Source: Enterobacteriaceae bacterium UBA7338 (GTDB taxonomy: Bacteria; Pseudomonadota; Gammaproteobacteria; Enterobacterales; Enterobacteriaceae). Taken from it: a stretch of 64,000 nt of DNA. Shown here one piece after another: positions 28,034 to 35,580 of this stretch. The stretch is taken from NCBI GenBank assembly GCA_002480085.1, contig DKPJ01000001.1, positions 1 to 64,000 on the forward strand. Direction: 5' to 3'. The translations under genes and the position numbers were made by a program. The notes under the pieces were generated by a model. It was not told the DNA's origin. It worked only from the letters and a program-made list of their open reading frames with translations, and ran no database searches. Numbering within the stretch: position 1 is the first letter of the stretch; each line of letters begins with the position of its first letter.

Positions 28034-28765
28034 TTGAAAGTTATCATCGTTGAAGATGAAATTCTTGCCCAGCAGGAGCTGAGCTGGCTTATCAAAGCGC
28101 ACAGCCAGATGGAGATTGTGGCAACCTTTGATGATGGCCTGGACGTGCTGAAATATCTTCAGCACAACAAGGTGGATGCCCTGTTTCTCGATATCAATAT
28201 TCCATCGCTGGACGGGGTGCTGCTGGCGCAGAACATCAGCCAGTTCGCGCATAAGCCCTTTATTGTGTTTATCACCGCGTGGAAAGAGCATGCGGTAGAG
28301 GCATTTGAGCTGGAGGCGTTTGACTACATACTGAAGCCCTACCAGGAGTCACGTATCATCACCATGCTGCAAAAGCTGGAGGCGGCCTGGCAGCAGCAGT
28401 CCGGCACCGGCGGCAGTGCAGTGGCAACCCGTGAGAACGACACCATCAACCTCATTAAAGACGAGCGGATCATCGTGACCAGCATTCACGATATCTACTA
28501 CGCCGAAGCCCATGAGAAGATGACCTTTGTCTACACCCGGCGCGAATCCTACGTGATGCCGATGAACATCACCGAGTTTTGCAGCAAGCTGCCGACGGCG
28601 CACTTTTTCCGCTGCCATCGCTCCTACTGCGTCAACCTGAACAAGATCCGTGAGATCGAACCCTGGTTTAACAACACCTATATTCTGCGGCTGCGGGATC
28701 TCGATTTTCAGGTTCCCGTCAGCCGCAGCAAGGTTAAAGAGTTCAGGCAGCTAATGCACCTGTGA
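28034..28765 (+). CDS. ypdB: Response regulator YpdB (PyrR), LytTR type
   Basis: A 243-residue regulator: receiver domain (about 1-120) with phospho-acceptor aspartate D53 in ALFLDINIP, then a LytTR DNA-binding domain (about 140-240) with FFRCHRSYCVNLNKI and VPVSRSKVKEF. The start is TTG (28034), after CAGGAG. It is cotranscribed with ypdA. The stop codon abuts the glk stop with no base between, so there is no room for a terminator. Confidence 0.95.
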   Translation: MKVIIVEDEILAQQELSWLIKAHSQMEIVATFDDGLDVLKYLQHNKVDALFLDINIPSLDGVLLAQNISQFAHKPFIVFITAWKEHAVEAFELEAFDYILKPYQESRIITMLQKLEAAWQQQSGTGGSAVATRENDTINLIKDERIIVTSIHDIYYAEAHEKMTFVYTRRESYVMPMNITEFCSKLPTAHFFRCHRSYCVNLNKIREIEPWFNNTYILRLRDLDFQVPVSRSKVKEFRQLMHL

Positions 28766-29731
28766 TCAAAGAACGTACCCCAGAGTCTGGCGCATATGCG
28801 CGCCTGCGCCCAGCAGGCCTGGGTTGTCATGCACGATTAGGTAGACCGGAATGTCCTGCACGTAGGCTTTAAAGCGCCCTTTATCCTCAAAGCCGCCGCG
28901 GAAGCCGGAGGCCTTAAAGAAATCAAGGAAGCGCGGCACGATACCGCCCGCAATATAGACCCCACCAAAGGTGCCCAGCGTCAGCGCCAGGTTGCCGCCA
29001 AAGCGGCCCATCACCACACAGAACAGCGACAGCGCCCGGCGACAGTCGGTGCAGCTGTCCGCCAGCGCACGCTCGGTCACGTCTTTTGGCTGCAGGTTTT
29101 CCGGCAGGCGGCCATCGGATTTCACAATCGCACGGTAGAGATTGACCAGCCCAGGGCCTGAGAGCACACGCTCGGCAGAGACATGCCCCACTTCAGCACG
29201 CAGCTCCTCAAGAATGATCGCCTCCTCTTCGCTGTTTGGCGCGAAGTCAACGTGGCCCCCCTCGCCGGGCAGGCTGACCCAGCGCTTATCGACGTGCACC
29301 AGGTGCGCGACGCCGAGGCCGGTTCCTGCGCCGTAGACGGCAATCGGTTTACCTTCGACCGGCTCCCCGCCGCCAAACTGGGTCAGATGCTCTCTGTCCA
29401 GCATCGGGATCGCCATCGACACGGCGGTAAAGTCGTTAATGATCTCCAGATGAGCAAAGCCAAGGTTCTGCTTCATCTCGGCAATGGAAAAGGCCCAGGT
29501 GTGGTTAGTCATGGCGACCCAGTCACCGGTAATCGGGCAGGCGATGGCAATAGAGCCATCTTCAACACTGACGTTGTGTTCAGCAAGATAGACGCGAACC
29601 ACGGCTTCAAGGCTGGGATAGTCCAGCCCGGAATAGGTCTTAGCCTGGGAAATTTCGCCGCTGGCGACATCACATAGCGCTAAACGCGCATTGGTGCCGC
29701 CTACGTCTCCTACTAAAGCATACTTTGTCAT
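28766..29731 (-). CDS. glk: Glucokinase
   Basis: A 321-residue ATP-dependent hexokinase that phosphorylates free cytosolic glucose. It has the phosphate 1 loop GDVGGTNARLALC, the sugar-binding EIINDFTAVSMAI and LPGEGGHVDFAP, and GTFGGVYIAGGIVPR at the C-terminal nucleotide site. Length equals the E. coli enzyme. It is convergent with ypdB, zero bases apart. In E. coli several genes (ypdC, fryABC, ypdEF) lie between these two. Confidence 0.97.
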   Translation of the reverse strand: MTKYALVGDVGGTNARLALCDVASGEISQAKTYSGLDYPSLEAVVRVYLAEHNVSVEDGSIAIACPITGDWVAMTNHTWAFSIAEMKQNLGFAHLEIINDFTAVSMAIPMLDREHLTQFGGGEPVEGKPIAVYGAGTGLGVAHLVHVDKRWVSLPGEGGHVDFAPNSEEEAIILEELRAEVGHVSAERVLSGPGLVNLYRAIVKSDGRLPENLQPKDVTERALADSCTDCRRALSLFCVVMGRFGGNLALTLGTFGGVYIAGGIVPRFLDFFKASGFRGGFEDKGRFKAYVQDIPVYLIVHDNPGLLGAGAHMRQTLGYVL

Positions 29732-29935
29732 TCTTTTACGGCTCCGCTAAAGTCAGAATAAATCTTTGGCACACTGTAAATTCAAGGCGCTGTAACAACA
29801 ACGACCATAGCACGAGTGCTGAGGGATTATAGAGCTTCATCACAGAATAACTTTACTCTTTCCGCATCATTTGTATCGACGCCGCCAGGCGATCCGTACA
29901 ATAGTGCACCTAAGTGAAAGCAGAAGGAAATCATC

Positions 29936-31171
29936 ATGCTCCATCCGCGAGCCAGAACCATGCTGTTGCTATCGCTTCCTGCGCTGATTATTGGCATAGC
30001 GTCGAGCGTTGTACTGGTAGTGGTGATGAAAGTCGCCTCCGTGCTGCAATTTATTCTCTGGTCCACTCTGCCTGCAAAGCTGGGTGTCTCCCTCGGCTCG
30101 CCCTTCTGGACGCTGCTGATGCTGACCCTGACCGGCGTGGCCGTCGGGCTGGTGCTGCGCTTCAGCACCGGTCACGGCGGGCCGGATCCGGCAACCGAGC
30201 CGCTGATTGGTGCGCCGGTGGCAACCTCCGCCCTCCCCGGTCTGCTTTGCGCGCTGATTATTGGCCTGGCGGGGGGCGTAAGCCTTGGGCCTGAGCACCC
30301 GATCATGGTGGTTAATATTGCCCTGGCTGTTGCCGTGGGCGCGCGGCTCTTTCCCCGGGTAACGGCGCTTGACTGGACGGTGCTGGCCTCAGCGGGAACC
30401 ATCGGCGCGCTCTTTGGTACGCCGGTCGCCGCCGCGCTGATCTTCTCCCAGACCCTGGGAAGCAATAGCGACGTCCCGCTGTGGGATCGCCTCTTTGCCC
30501 CGCTGATGTCCGCCGCCGCCGGCGCGCTGACCACCAGCCTCTTTTTCCACCCGCACTTCTCGCTGCCGATTGCCCACTACGGACAGATGCAGCTGGTGGA
30601 TATCTTCAGCGGCGCGGTGGTGGCCGCCATCGCCATTGCGCTGGGGATGATTGCGGTGTGGTGCCTGCCGCGCCTGCACCAGCTGATGCACCGGCTGCGT
30701 AACCCGGTACTGATCCTTGGCATCGGCGGCTTTATCCTCGGCATTCTCGGCATCATTGGCGGCAATATCACCCTGTTTAAGGGGCTAAGCGAGATGCAGC
30801 AATTGGCCTTCAGCCAGACCTTTACCGTTAGCGACTATCTCCTGTTTGCCGTGGTAAAGCTTGCCGCCCTGGTGGTTGCCGCCGCCTGCGGCTTTCGCGG
30901 CGGACGCATCTTCCCGGCGGTGTTTGTTGCCGTGGCGTTGGGGCTGATGCTGCATGAGCACGTTGAGGCCGTCCCGGCAGCCATTACCGTATCGTGCGCC
31001 ATTCTTGGACTGGTGCTGGTGGTAACCCGCGACGGCTGGCTGAGCCTGTTTATGGCGGCGGCGGTCGTGCCGGACACCACCCTGCTGCCGCTGCTCTGCA
31101 TCGTGATGCTGCCGGCGTGGCTGCTGCTGGCGGGCAAACCGCTGATGATTGCGTCACGTCGCAAAGATTAA
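29936..31171 (+). CDS. yfeO: ClC-family ion channel homologue YfeO
   Basis: A 411-residue membrane protein of the chloride channel family with about ten hydrophobic segments. Family motifs are partly kept: GGVSLGPEHPIM replaces the classic GREGP, followed by GTPVAAALIFSQTL and ACGFRGGRIFPAVFVAVALG (GxFxP-like). The ion and the direction are unknown; the altered filter motif argues against assuming a chloride/proton antiporter. It begins 204 bp from the divergent glk start and is followed by the aldo/keto reductase gene after 71 bp. Confidence 0.93.
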   Translation: MLHPRARTMLLLSLPALIIGIASSVVLVVVMKVASVLQFILWSTLPAKLGVSLGSPFWTLLMLTLTGVAVGLVLRFSTGHGGPDPATEPLIGAPVATSALPGLLCALIIGLAGGVSLGPEHPIMVVNIALAVAVGARLFPRVTALDWTVLASAGTIGALFGTPVAAALIFSQTLGSNSDVPLWDRLFAPLMSAAAGALTTSLFFHPHFSLPIAHYGQMQLVDIFSGAVVAAIAIALGMIAVWCLPRLHQLMHRLRNPVLILGIGGFILGILGIIGGNITLFKGLSEMQQLAFSQTFTVSDYLLFAVVKLAALVVAAACGFRGGRIFPAVFVAVALGLMLHEHVEAVPAAITVSCAILGLVLVVTRDGWLSLFMAAAVVPDTTLLPLLCIVMLPAWLLLAGKPLMIASRRKD

Positions 31172-31242
31172 CCCCCGTACGGGTTTTATTGGCCCGGCCG
31201 TTGTAATGTTGCTGTTTTTGACGAATGAGAGAGGGTAAAGGC

Positions 31243-32241
31243 ATGGTTTATCAGGCAAATCCTGAGCGCTATCAGGGAATGACGTATCGTCGCTGCGGCG
31301 AGAGCGGCATCAGACTACCGGCGATCTCGCTCGGGCTGTGGCACAACTTTGGCGACGCGACGCTGATCGAGACCAGCCGCCAGCTGCTACGTCACGCCTT
31401 CGATCTGGGCATCACCCACTTTGACCTTGCCAATAACTACGGTCCGCCCCCCGGCTCTGCTGAAAGCAACTTTGGCCGCATCCTGCGGGAGGACTTTTTG
31501 CCCTACCGCGACGAGCTGATTATCTCCAGCAAGGCCGGGTATACCATGTGGGACGGTCCCTACGGCGACTGGGGCTCGCGCAAATATCTTATCGCCAGCC
31601 TCGATCAGAGCCTCCGCCGTATGGGTCTTGAGTATGTCGATATCTTCTATCACCACCGCCCCGATCCGCATACGCCGCTGAAAGAGACCATGCGCGCGCT
31701 GGACCACCTCGTGCGTCAGGGGAAAGCGCTCTACGTGGGGCTGTCTAACTACCCGGCGGATCTGGCCCGCGAGGCTATCGCCATCCTCGACGATCTGGGC
31801 ACGCCCTGCCTGATCCATCAGCCAAAGTATTCAATGTTCGAGCGCTGGGTAGAGGATGAGCTGCTGGATCTGCTTGCCGACAGCGGCGTCGGCAGTATTG
31901 CCTTCTCGCCGCTGGCGGGTGGACAGCTCACGGATCGCTACCTGAACGGCATTCCGGCCGATTCCCGGGCCGCCAGCGGCAGTCGCTTCCTCAACCCGGA
32001 TCAGCTTACCGATGAGAAGCTAGAGAAGGTGCGCAAGCTTAACGCCCTGGCGCAGGCGCGCGGGCAGAAGCTCTCGCAGATGGCGCTGGCATGGGTGCTA
32101 CGTGGAGACAGAGTCACCTCGGTGCTGATTGGCGCGAGTAAAATTGCCCAGCTGGATGATGCCGTCGGTATGCTGGCGAACCGCCACTTTAGCGAGCAGG
32201 AGTGTGGTGCCATAGATGCGATCCTGAACGACGAGGATTAA
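31243..32241 (+). CDS. Aldo/keto reductase, L-glyceraldehyde-3-phosphate reductase (YghZ/Gpr) type
   Basis: A 332-residue NADPH-dependent reductase of the AKR14/shaker-beta group. It shows THFDLANNYGPPPGSAESNFG with the catalytic aspartate and tyrosine, ELIISSKAGYTMWDGPYG with the catalytic lysine, an HHR substitution at the catalytic histidine region, and the C-terminal cofactor site VLIGASKIAQLDDAV. It resembles E. coli YghZ but differs clearly, so it may be a paralogue with its own substrate. ATG 31243 follows AGAGGG. Downstream of yfeO, probably cotranscribed; this gene is not in the E. coli locus. Confidence 0.82.
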   Translation: MVYQANPERYQGMTYRRCGESGIRLPAISLGLWHNFGDATLIETSRQLLRHAFDLGITHFDLANNYGPPPGSAESNFGRILREDFLPYRDELIISSKAGYTMWDGPYGDWGSRKYLIASLDQSLRRMGLEYVDIFYHHRPDPHTPLKETMRALDHLVRQGKALYVGLSNYPADLAREAIAILDDLGTPCLIHQPKYSMFERWVEDELLDLLADSGVGSIAFSPLAGGQLTDRYLNGIPADSRAASGSRFLNPDQLTDEKLEKVRKLNALAQARGQKLSQMALAWVLRGDRVTSVLIGASKIAQLDDAVGMLANRHFSEQECGAIDAILNDED

Positions 32242-32359
32242 TTTTTTAACAAAAAGTGCTGCCCTTTGCGAATTAGGAGTTAAGCCAATGCTACGGGACT
32301 TTACGTCTCGTAATATTTGCTTACAGGCCCTTCTGGCCCGCTCGTGGAGGAAATTCAAT

Positions 32360-32698
32360 ATGTTCAGGTCACTTATTCTGGCAGCACTGTTAATGGCTAC
32401 GACAGCCCCGCTGGTTGCCCACGCCGGTGAGATCACCCTGCTACCGTCTATAAAATTACAGATTGGCGACCGGGACGATCGGGGCCACTACTGGGATGGC
32501 CGAGGCTGGCGAGACCGTGACTACTGGCACAATCACTACCAGTGGCGTGATAACCGCTGGCGCCCGCACGATCGCGGTCACCATCGCGGCTGGGACAACC
32601 GTAAGGCTTATGAGCGGGGCTACCGCGAAGGCTGGCACGATCGCAACGACCGTCGTGGCCCAGGACGCGGCCATGGCCATGGTCACCATCACCATTGA
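32360..32698 (+). CDS. ypeC: Exported DUF2502 protein YpeC
   Basis: A 112-residue protein with a cleavable signal peptide (MFRSLILAALLMATTAPLVA, cut before HAGE or GEIT). The mature part has ITLLPSIKLQIGDRDDRG and is extraordinarily rich in D, R, W, Y, G and H, with a tail GHGHGHHHH that could bind metal. The family (YpeC) has no established function; proximity to the manganese transporter gene is suggestive but unproven. ATG 32360 follows GGAGG; the frame extends upstream without a signal sequence. Confident as a gene, not as to role. Confidence 0.92.
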   Translation: MFRSLILAALLMATTAPLVAHAGEITLLPSIKLQIGDRDDRGHYWDGRGWRDRDYWHNHYQWRDNRWRPHDRGHHRGWDNRKAYERGYREGWHDRNDRRGPGRGHGHGHHHH

Positions 32699-32717
32699 TG
32701 AGAGCGTAAATAATTCC

Positions 32718-32749
32718 GTAGGCCGGGTCAGGCGCAGGCGCCACCCGGC
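32718..32749. repeat. REP element between convergent ypeC and mntH
   Basis: A single REP-type hairpin, GTAGGCCGGGT with a complementary arm ACCCGGC. It fits the family also seen at 16720, 41340 and 53147 and fills the gap between two convergent stop codons. Confidence 0.8.
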
Positions 32750-32761
32750 GTTACCATCACA

Positions 32762-34000
32762 TTACAATCCCAGCGCCGTACCAATCAGCAACCACAGGTT
32801 AAGTCCTACCACCAGGCAGACAATCACCCAGCCGAGGCGTTTTACCAGCCGGGTATTGACCAGCTCACCCATCAGCTTGCCGTTACTGGTAAAGATCAGC
32901 AGCGGCACCAGCGCCAGCGCGATACCAAAGCTGAGCAGCACCTGGCTCATCACCAGAATACGCGTCGGATCCAGTCCCATCAGGATCACAATAAACGACG
33001 GCAGCATGGTAATAGACCGACGCAGCCACAGCGGAATGCTGAAGCGGACAAACCCCTGCATGACCACCTGTCCGGCCAGCGTGCCCACCACCGTAGAAGA
33101 TAGCCCTGCCGCCACGAGGCTCAGGCCAAAGATAGTGGCTGCCGCATGGCTTAACAGCGGCTCAAGGGTGAGATAGGCCTGATCGAGGTCGGCAATCCCG
33201 GTATGGCCGCTAAAGTGAAACGCGGCGGCGGCGGTGGCCATCATCGCCAGGTTGACGAATCCGGCAATGGTCATTGCAATAGCCACGTCCCACTTGGTTG
33301 CCGAATAGCGCTCCTTGCGCGATCCGTCGTGCAGGTTCTGCGTTAAAGAGGAGTGCAGGTAGATAACGTGCGGCATAATGGTTGCACCCAGCACGCCCGC
33401 AGCGAGAAACACCGCTTCCGTGGTTGGCAGGCTCGGGATCAGCATCCCTTTCCCCAGATCCGCCAGCTTAGGCTGGGAGAAGATCAGCTCAACAACGTAC
33501 GCTACAGCGACAAAAAGCAGCAGCCCACCAATCACCTTCTCCAGCGGCTTGTCGCCGCGACGCTGAAGCATCAGGATCAGGAAGGTGGCGATACCGGTCA
33601 GCACCGCCCCCTGCAGCAGCGAGACGCCGAGAATGAGCTTAAAGCCAATCGCCGCCCCGATAAATTCCGCCAGGTCGGTGGCCATGGCGATGATCTCTGC
33701 CTGCACCCAGTAGAACCACACCACCGGGCGCGGATAATGATCGCGGATCTGCTCGGCAAGGTTTTTGCCCGTGGCGATCCCGAGCTTGGCGGAGAGCACC
33801 TGGATCAGCATCGCCATCAGGTTCGCCCACACCACAACCCATAGAAGCTTATAGCCAAAGCTGGCCCCGGCCTGAATATTGGTAGCAAAGTTACCGGGAT
33901 CGATATAACCGATAGCCGCCACAAAGGCTGGTCCCATCAATGCGAACCGAAGCTTCCGCGCTGTACGCCCGCTACTACTCTCAACGCTGCTATCGTTCAT
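32762..34000 (-). CDS. mntH: Proton-coupled manganese transporter MntH (NRAMP)
   Basis: A 412-residue inner-membrane NRAMP transporter with 11 hydrophobic segments. The metal-binding helix 1 motif DPGNFATN and helix 6 motif ATIMPHVIYLHS are intact. It imports Mn(II), with some Fe(II), using the proton gradient. The ATG follows a short leader. The upstream region has clear MntR and Fur boxes, indicating repression by manganese and iron, as in E. coli. Divergent from nupC. Confidence 0.97.
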   Translation of the reverse strand: MNDSSVESSSGRTARKLRFALMGPAFVAAIGYIDPGNFATNIQAGASFGYKLLWVVVWANLMAMLIQVLSAKLGIATGKNLAEQIRDHYPRPVVWFYWVQAEIIAMATDLAEFIGAAIGFKLILGVSLLQGAVLTGIATFLILMLQRRGDKPLEKVIGGLLLFVAVAYVVELIFSQPKLADLGKGMLIPSLPTTEAVFLAAGVLGATIMPHVIYLHSSLTQNLHDGSRKERYSATKWDVAIAMTIAGFVNLAMMATAAAAFHFSGHTGIADLDQAYLTLEPLLSHAAATIFGLSLVAAGLSSTVVGTLAGQVVMQGFVRFSIPLWLRRSITMLPSFIVILMGLDPTRILVMSQVLLSFGIALALVPLLIFTSNGKLMGELVNTRLVKRLGWVIVCLVVGLNLWLLIGTALGL

Positions 34001-34010
34001 TTTTGCCTCT

Positions 34011-34030
34011 AATATAGCCTTTGCTATGTT
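34011..34030 (-). promoter_or_regulatory. MntR operator of mntH
   Basis: A 20-bp near-perfect palindrome 11 bp upstream of the mntH ATG: AACATAGC, four bases, then GCTATATT on the minus strand. It matches the MntR consensus (half-sites AACATAGC and GCTATGTT) in 15 of 16 half-site positions. It overlaps the region just after the likely -10, fitting repression. Confidence 0.85.
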
Positions 34031-34045
34031 TTATGCTAGCAAAAT

Positions 34046-34064
34046 GCGAATGATTATCAAGTTC
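34046..34064 (-). promoter_or_regulatory. Fur box and probable mntH promoter
   Basis: Minus-strand TGATAATCATT (34059-34049) is the core of the 19-bp Fur consensus. TTGATA inside it, followed after 16 bp by TAGCAT, could be the mntH -35 and -10, so iron-loaded Fur would block polymerase directly. Confidence 0.7.
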
Positions 34065-34228
34065 GTTTAGGTGGATTTCTTTGATAGATAAAACCGATTA
34101 CCGGAGTGAACGTCAGGAAAAGAGCAATAATGCGTAGGTGGGTGATCCCATTTGTTACAGTCTAGCAGCGTAAATGGGTTTTACACTTCTTTTATTAACA
34201 TAACAGAATTGTATCTTTGATCACTATT

Positions 34229-34244
34229 TTTGAGTCTCGTCACA
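34229..34244 (+). promoter_or_regulatory. CRP site upstream of nupC
   Basis: TTTGA-N6-TCACA, 99 bp before the nupC start, matches the CRP consensus TGTGA-N6-TCACA in nine of ten positions. nupC in E. coli is controlled by CRP and CytR; a second weaker TTTGATC lies at 34267. TACATAGAAT near 34290-34299 is the probable -10 zone. Confidence 0.65.
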
Positions 34245-34342
34245 GGACATTGCGATAGTGTGTATTTGATCTCGTTTTATTTACTCTTGTTACATAGAAT
34301 GTGCACGAAAACTAAATCTGCCTCATGTTTGGAGCAAAAAGT

Positions 34343-35530
34343 ATGTCCCGCGTTCTTCACTTTGTTTTGGCGCTTGCCGTTGTGGCGCTGCTTGCCCTGC
34401 TGGTCAGCAGCGATCGCAAGAAAATTCGTCTTCGTTTCGTTGTTCAACTTTTGGTCATTGAAGTCCTGCTCGCCTGGTTCTTCCTGAACTCTGACGTGGG
34501 TCAAGGCTTTGTGCGTGGCTTCTCCGAGATGTTTGAAAAACTGCTCGGCTTTGCCAACGAAGGAACAAACTTCGTCTTCGGCAAAATGAATGATGAAGGC
34601 CTGGCATTCTTCTTCCTGAAGGTGCTGTGCCCTATCGTCTTTATCTCTGCGTTAATCGGTATCCTACAGCACATTCGCGTGTTGCCAATCGTCATCCGCG
34701 CTATCGGTACCGTACTGTCTAAAGTTAACGGCATGGGCAAACTGGAGTCCTTCAACGCGGTAAGCTCGCTGATTCTGGGGCAGTCAGAAAACTTTATCGC
34801 CTATAAAGACATCCTCGGTAAAATGTCGCGCAACCGCATGTACACCATGGCGGCCACGGCGATGTCTACCGTCTCCATGTCCATTGTTGGCGCCTACATG
34901 ACCATGCTGGATCCGAAGTACGTCGTGGCAGCGCTGGTTCTTAACATGTTCAGCACCTTTATCGTCCTGTCGCTGATCAACCCCTACCGCGTGGAAGAGA
35001 GCGAAGAGAACCTGCAGATGGCTAATCTGCACGAAGGCCAGAGCTTCTTTGAGATGCTGGGTGAGTATATCCTGGCAGGCTTCAAGGTGGCGATCATCGT
35101 TGCCGCTATGCTGATCGGCTTTATCGCCCTCATCTCCGGCCTGAACGCCCTGTTCGCCGCCGTGCTGGGCATCTCCTTCCAGGGTATCCTGGGCTACATC
35201 TTCTACCCGGTTGCATGGGTGATGGGCGTGCCAGCAGGCGAAGCGCTGCAGGTAGGCAGTATTATGGCGACGAAGCTGGTCTCTAACGAATTTGTTGCCA
35301 TGATGGACCTGCAGAAGATCGCCGGTACTCTCTCGCCGCGTGCGGAAGGGATCCTCTCCGTGTTCCTCGTCTCCTTTGCTAACTTCTCCTCTATCGGCAT
35401 TATCGCCGGTGCCATCAAAGGCCTGAACGAAGAGCAAGGTAACGTGGTATCACGCTTCGGCCTGAAGCTGGTCTACGGCTCGACGCTGGTGAGCGTGCTG
35501 TCAGCCTCTATCGCTGCGCTCGTGCTGTAA
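34343..35530 (+). CDS. nupC: Nucleoside:proton symporter NupC
   Basis: A 395-residue concentrative nucleoside transporter (CNT family) of the inner membrane that imports pyrimidine nucleosides and adenosine. The substrate region SSLILGQSENFIAYKDIL and NEFVAMMDLQ are intact, as is the C-terminal SFANFSSIGIIAGAIKGL. It is five residues shorter than E. coli NupC because of a small deletion in the loop around NALFAAVLGISFQG (near residue 275). ATG 34343 follows GGAGC; the six-codon upstream extension is not conserved. A terminator follows. Confidence 0.96.
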   Translation: MSRVLHFVLALAVVALLALLVSSDRKKIRLRFVVQLLVIEVLLAWFFLNSDVGQGFVRGFSEMFEKLLGFANEGTNFVFGKMNDEGLAFFFLKVLCPIVFISALIGILQHIRVLPIVIRAIGTVLSKVNGMGKLESFNAVSSLILGQSENFIAYKDILGKMSRNRMYTMAATAMSTVSMSIVGAYMTMLDPKYVVAALVLNMFSTFIVLSLINPYRVEESEENLQMANLHEGQSFFEMLGEYILAGFKVAIIVAAMLIGFIALISGLNALFAAVLGISFQGILGYIFYPVAWVMGVPAGEALQVGSIMATKLVSNEFVAMMDLQKIAGTLSPRAEGILSVFLVSFANFSSIGIIAGAIKGLNEEQGNVVSRFGLKLVYGSTLVSVLSASIAALVL

Positions 35531-35552
35531 CCAGACAGCGCACGCGAACAAA

Positions 35553-35576
35553 ACCGGGGCCTGCCCCGGTTTTTTT
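35553..35576 (+). terminator. Terminator after nupC
   Basis: An 8-bp stem (35553-35560 with 35563-35570) with a two-base loop, followed by seven or more Ts on the plus strand. It sits five bases from the convergent pdeA stop and has As on its 5' side, so it may act both ways. Confidence 0.85.
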
Positions 35577-35580
35577 ATAT

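Noticed and set aside
32448..32744. Minus-strand frames within ypeC
   Set aside because: Shadows of a low-complexity gene whose plus frame has a signal peptide and a family match.
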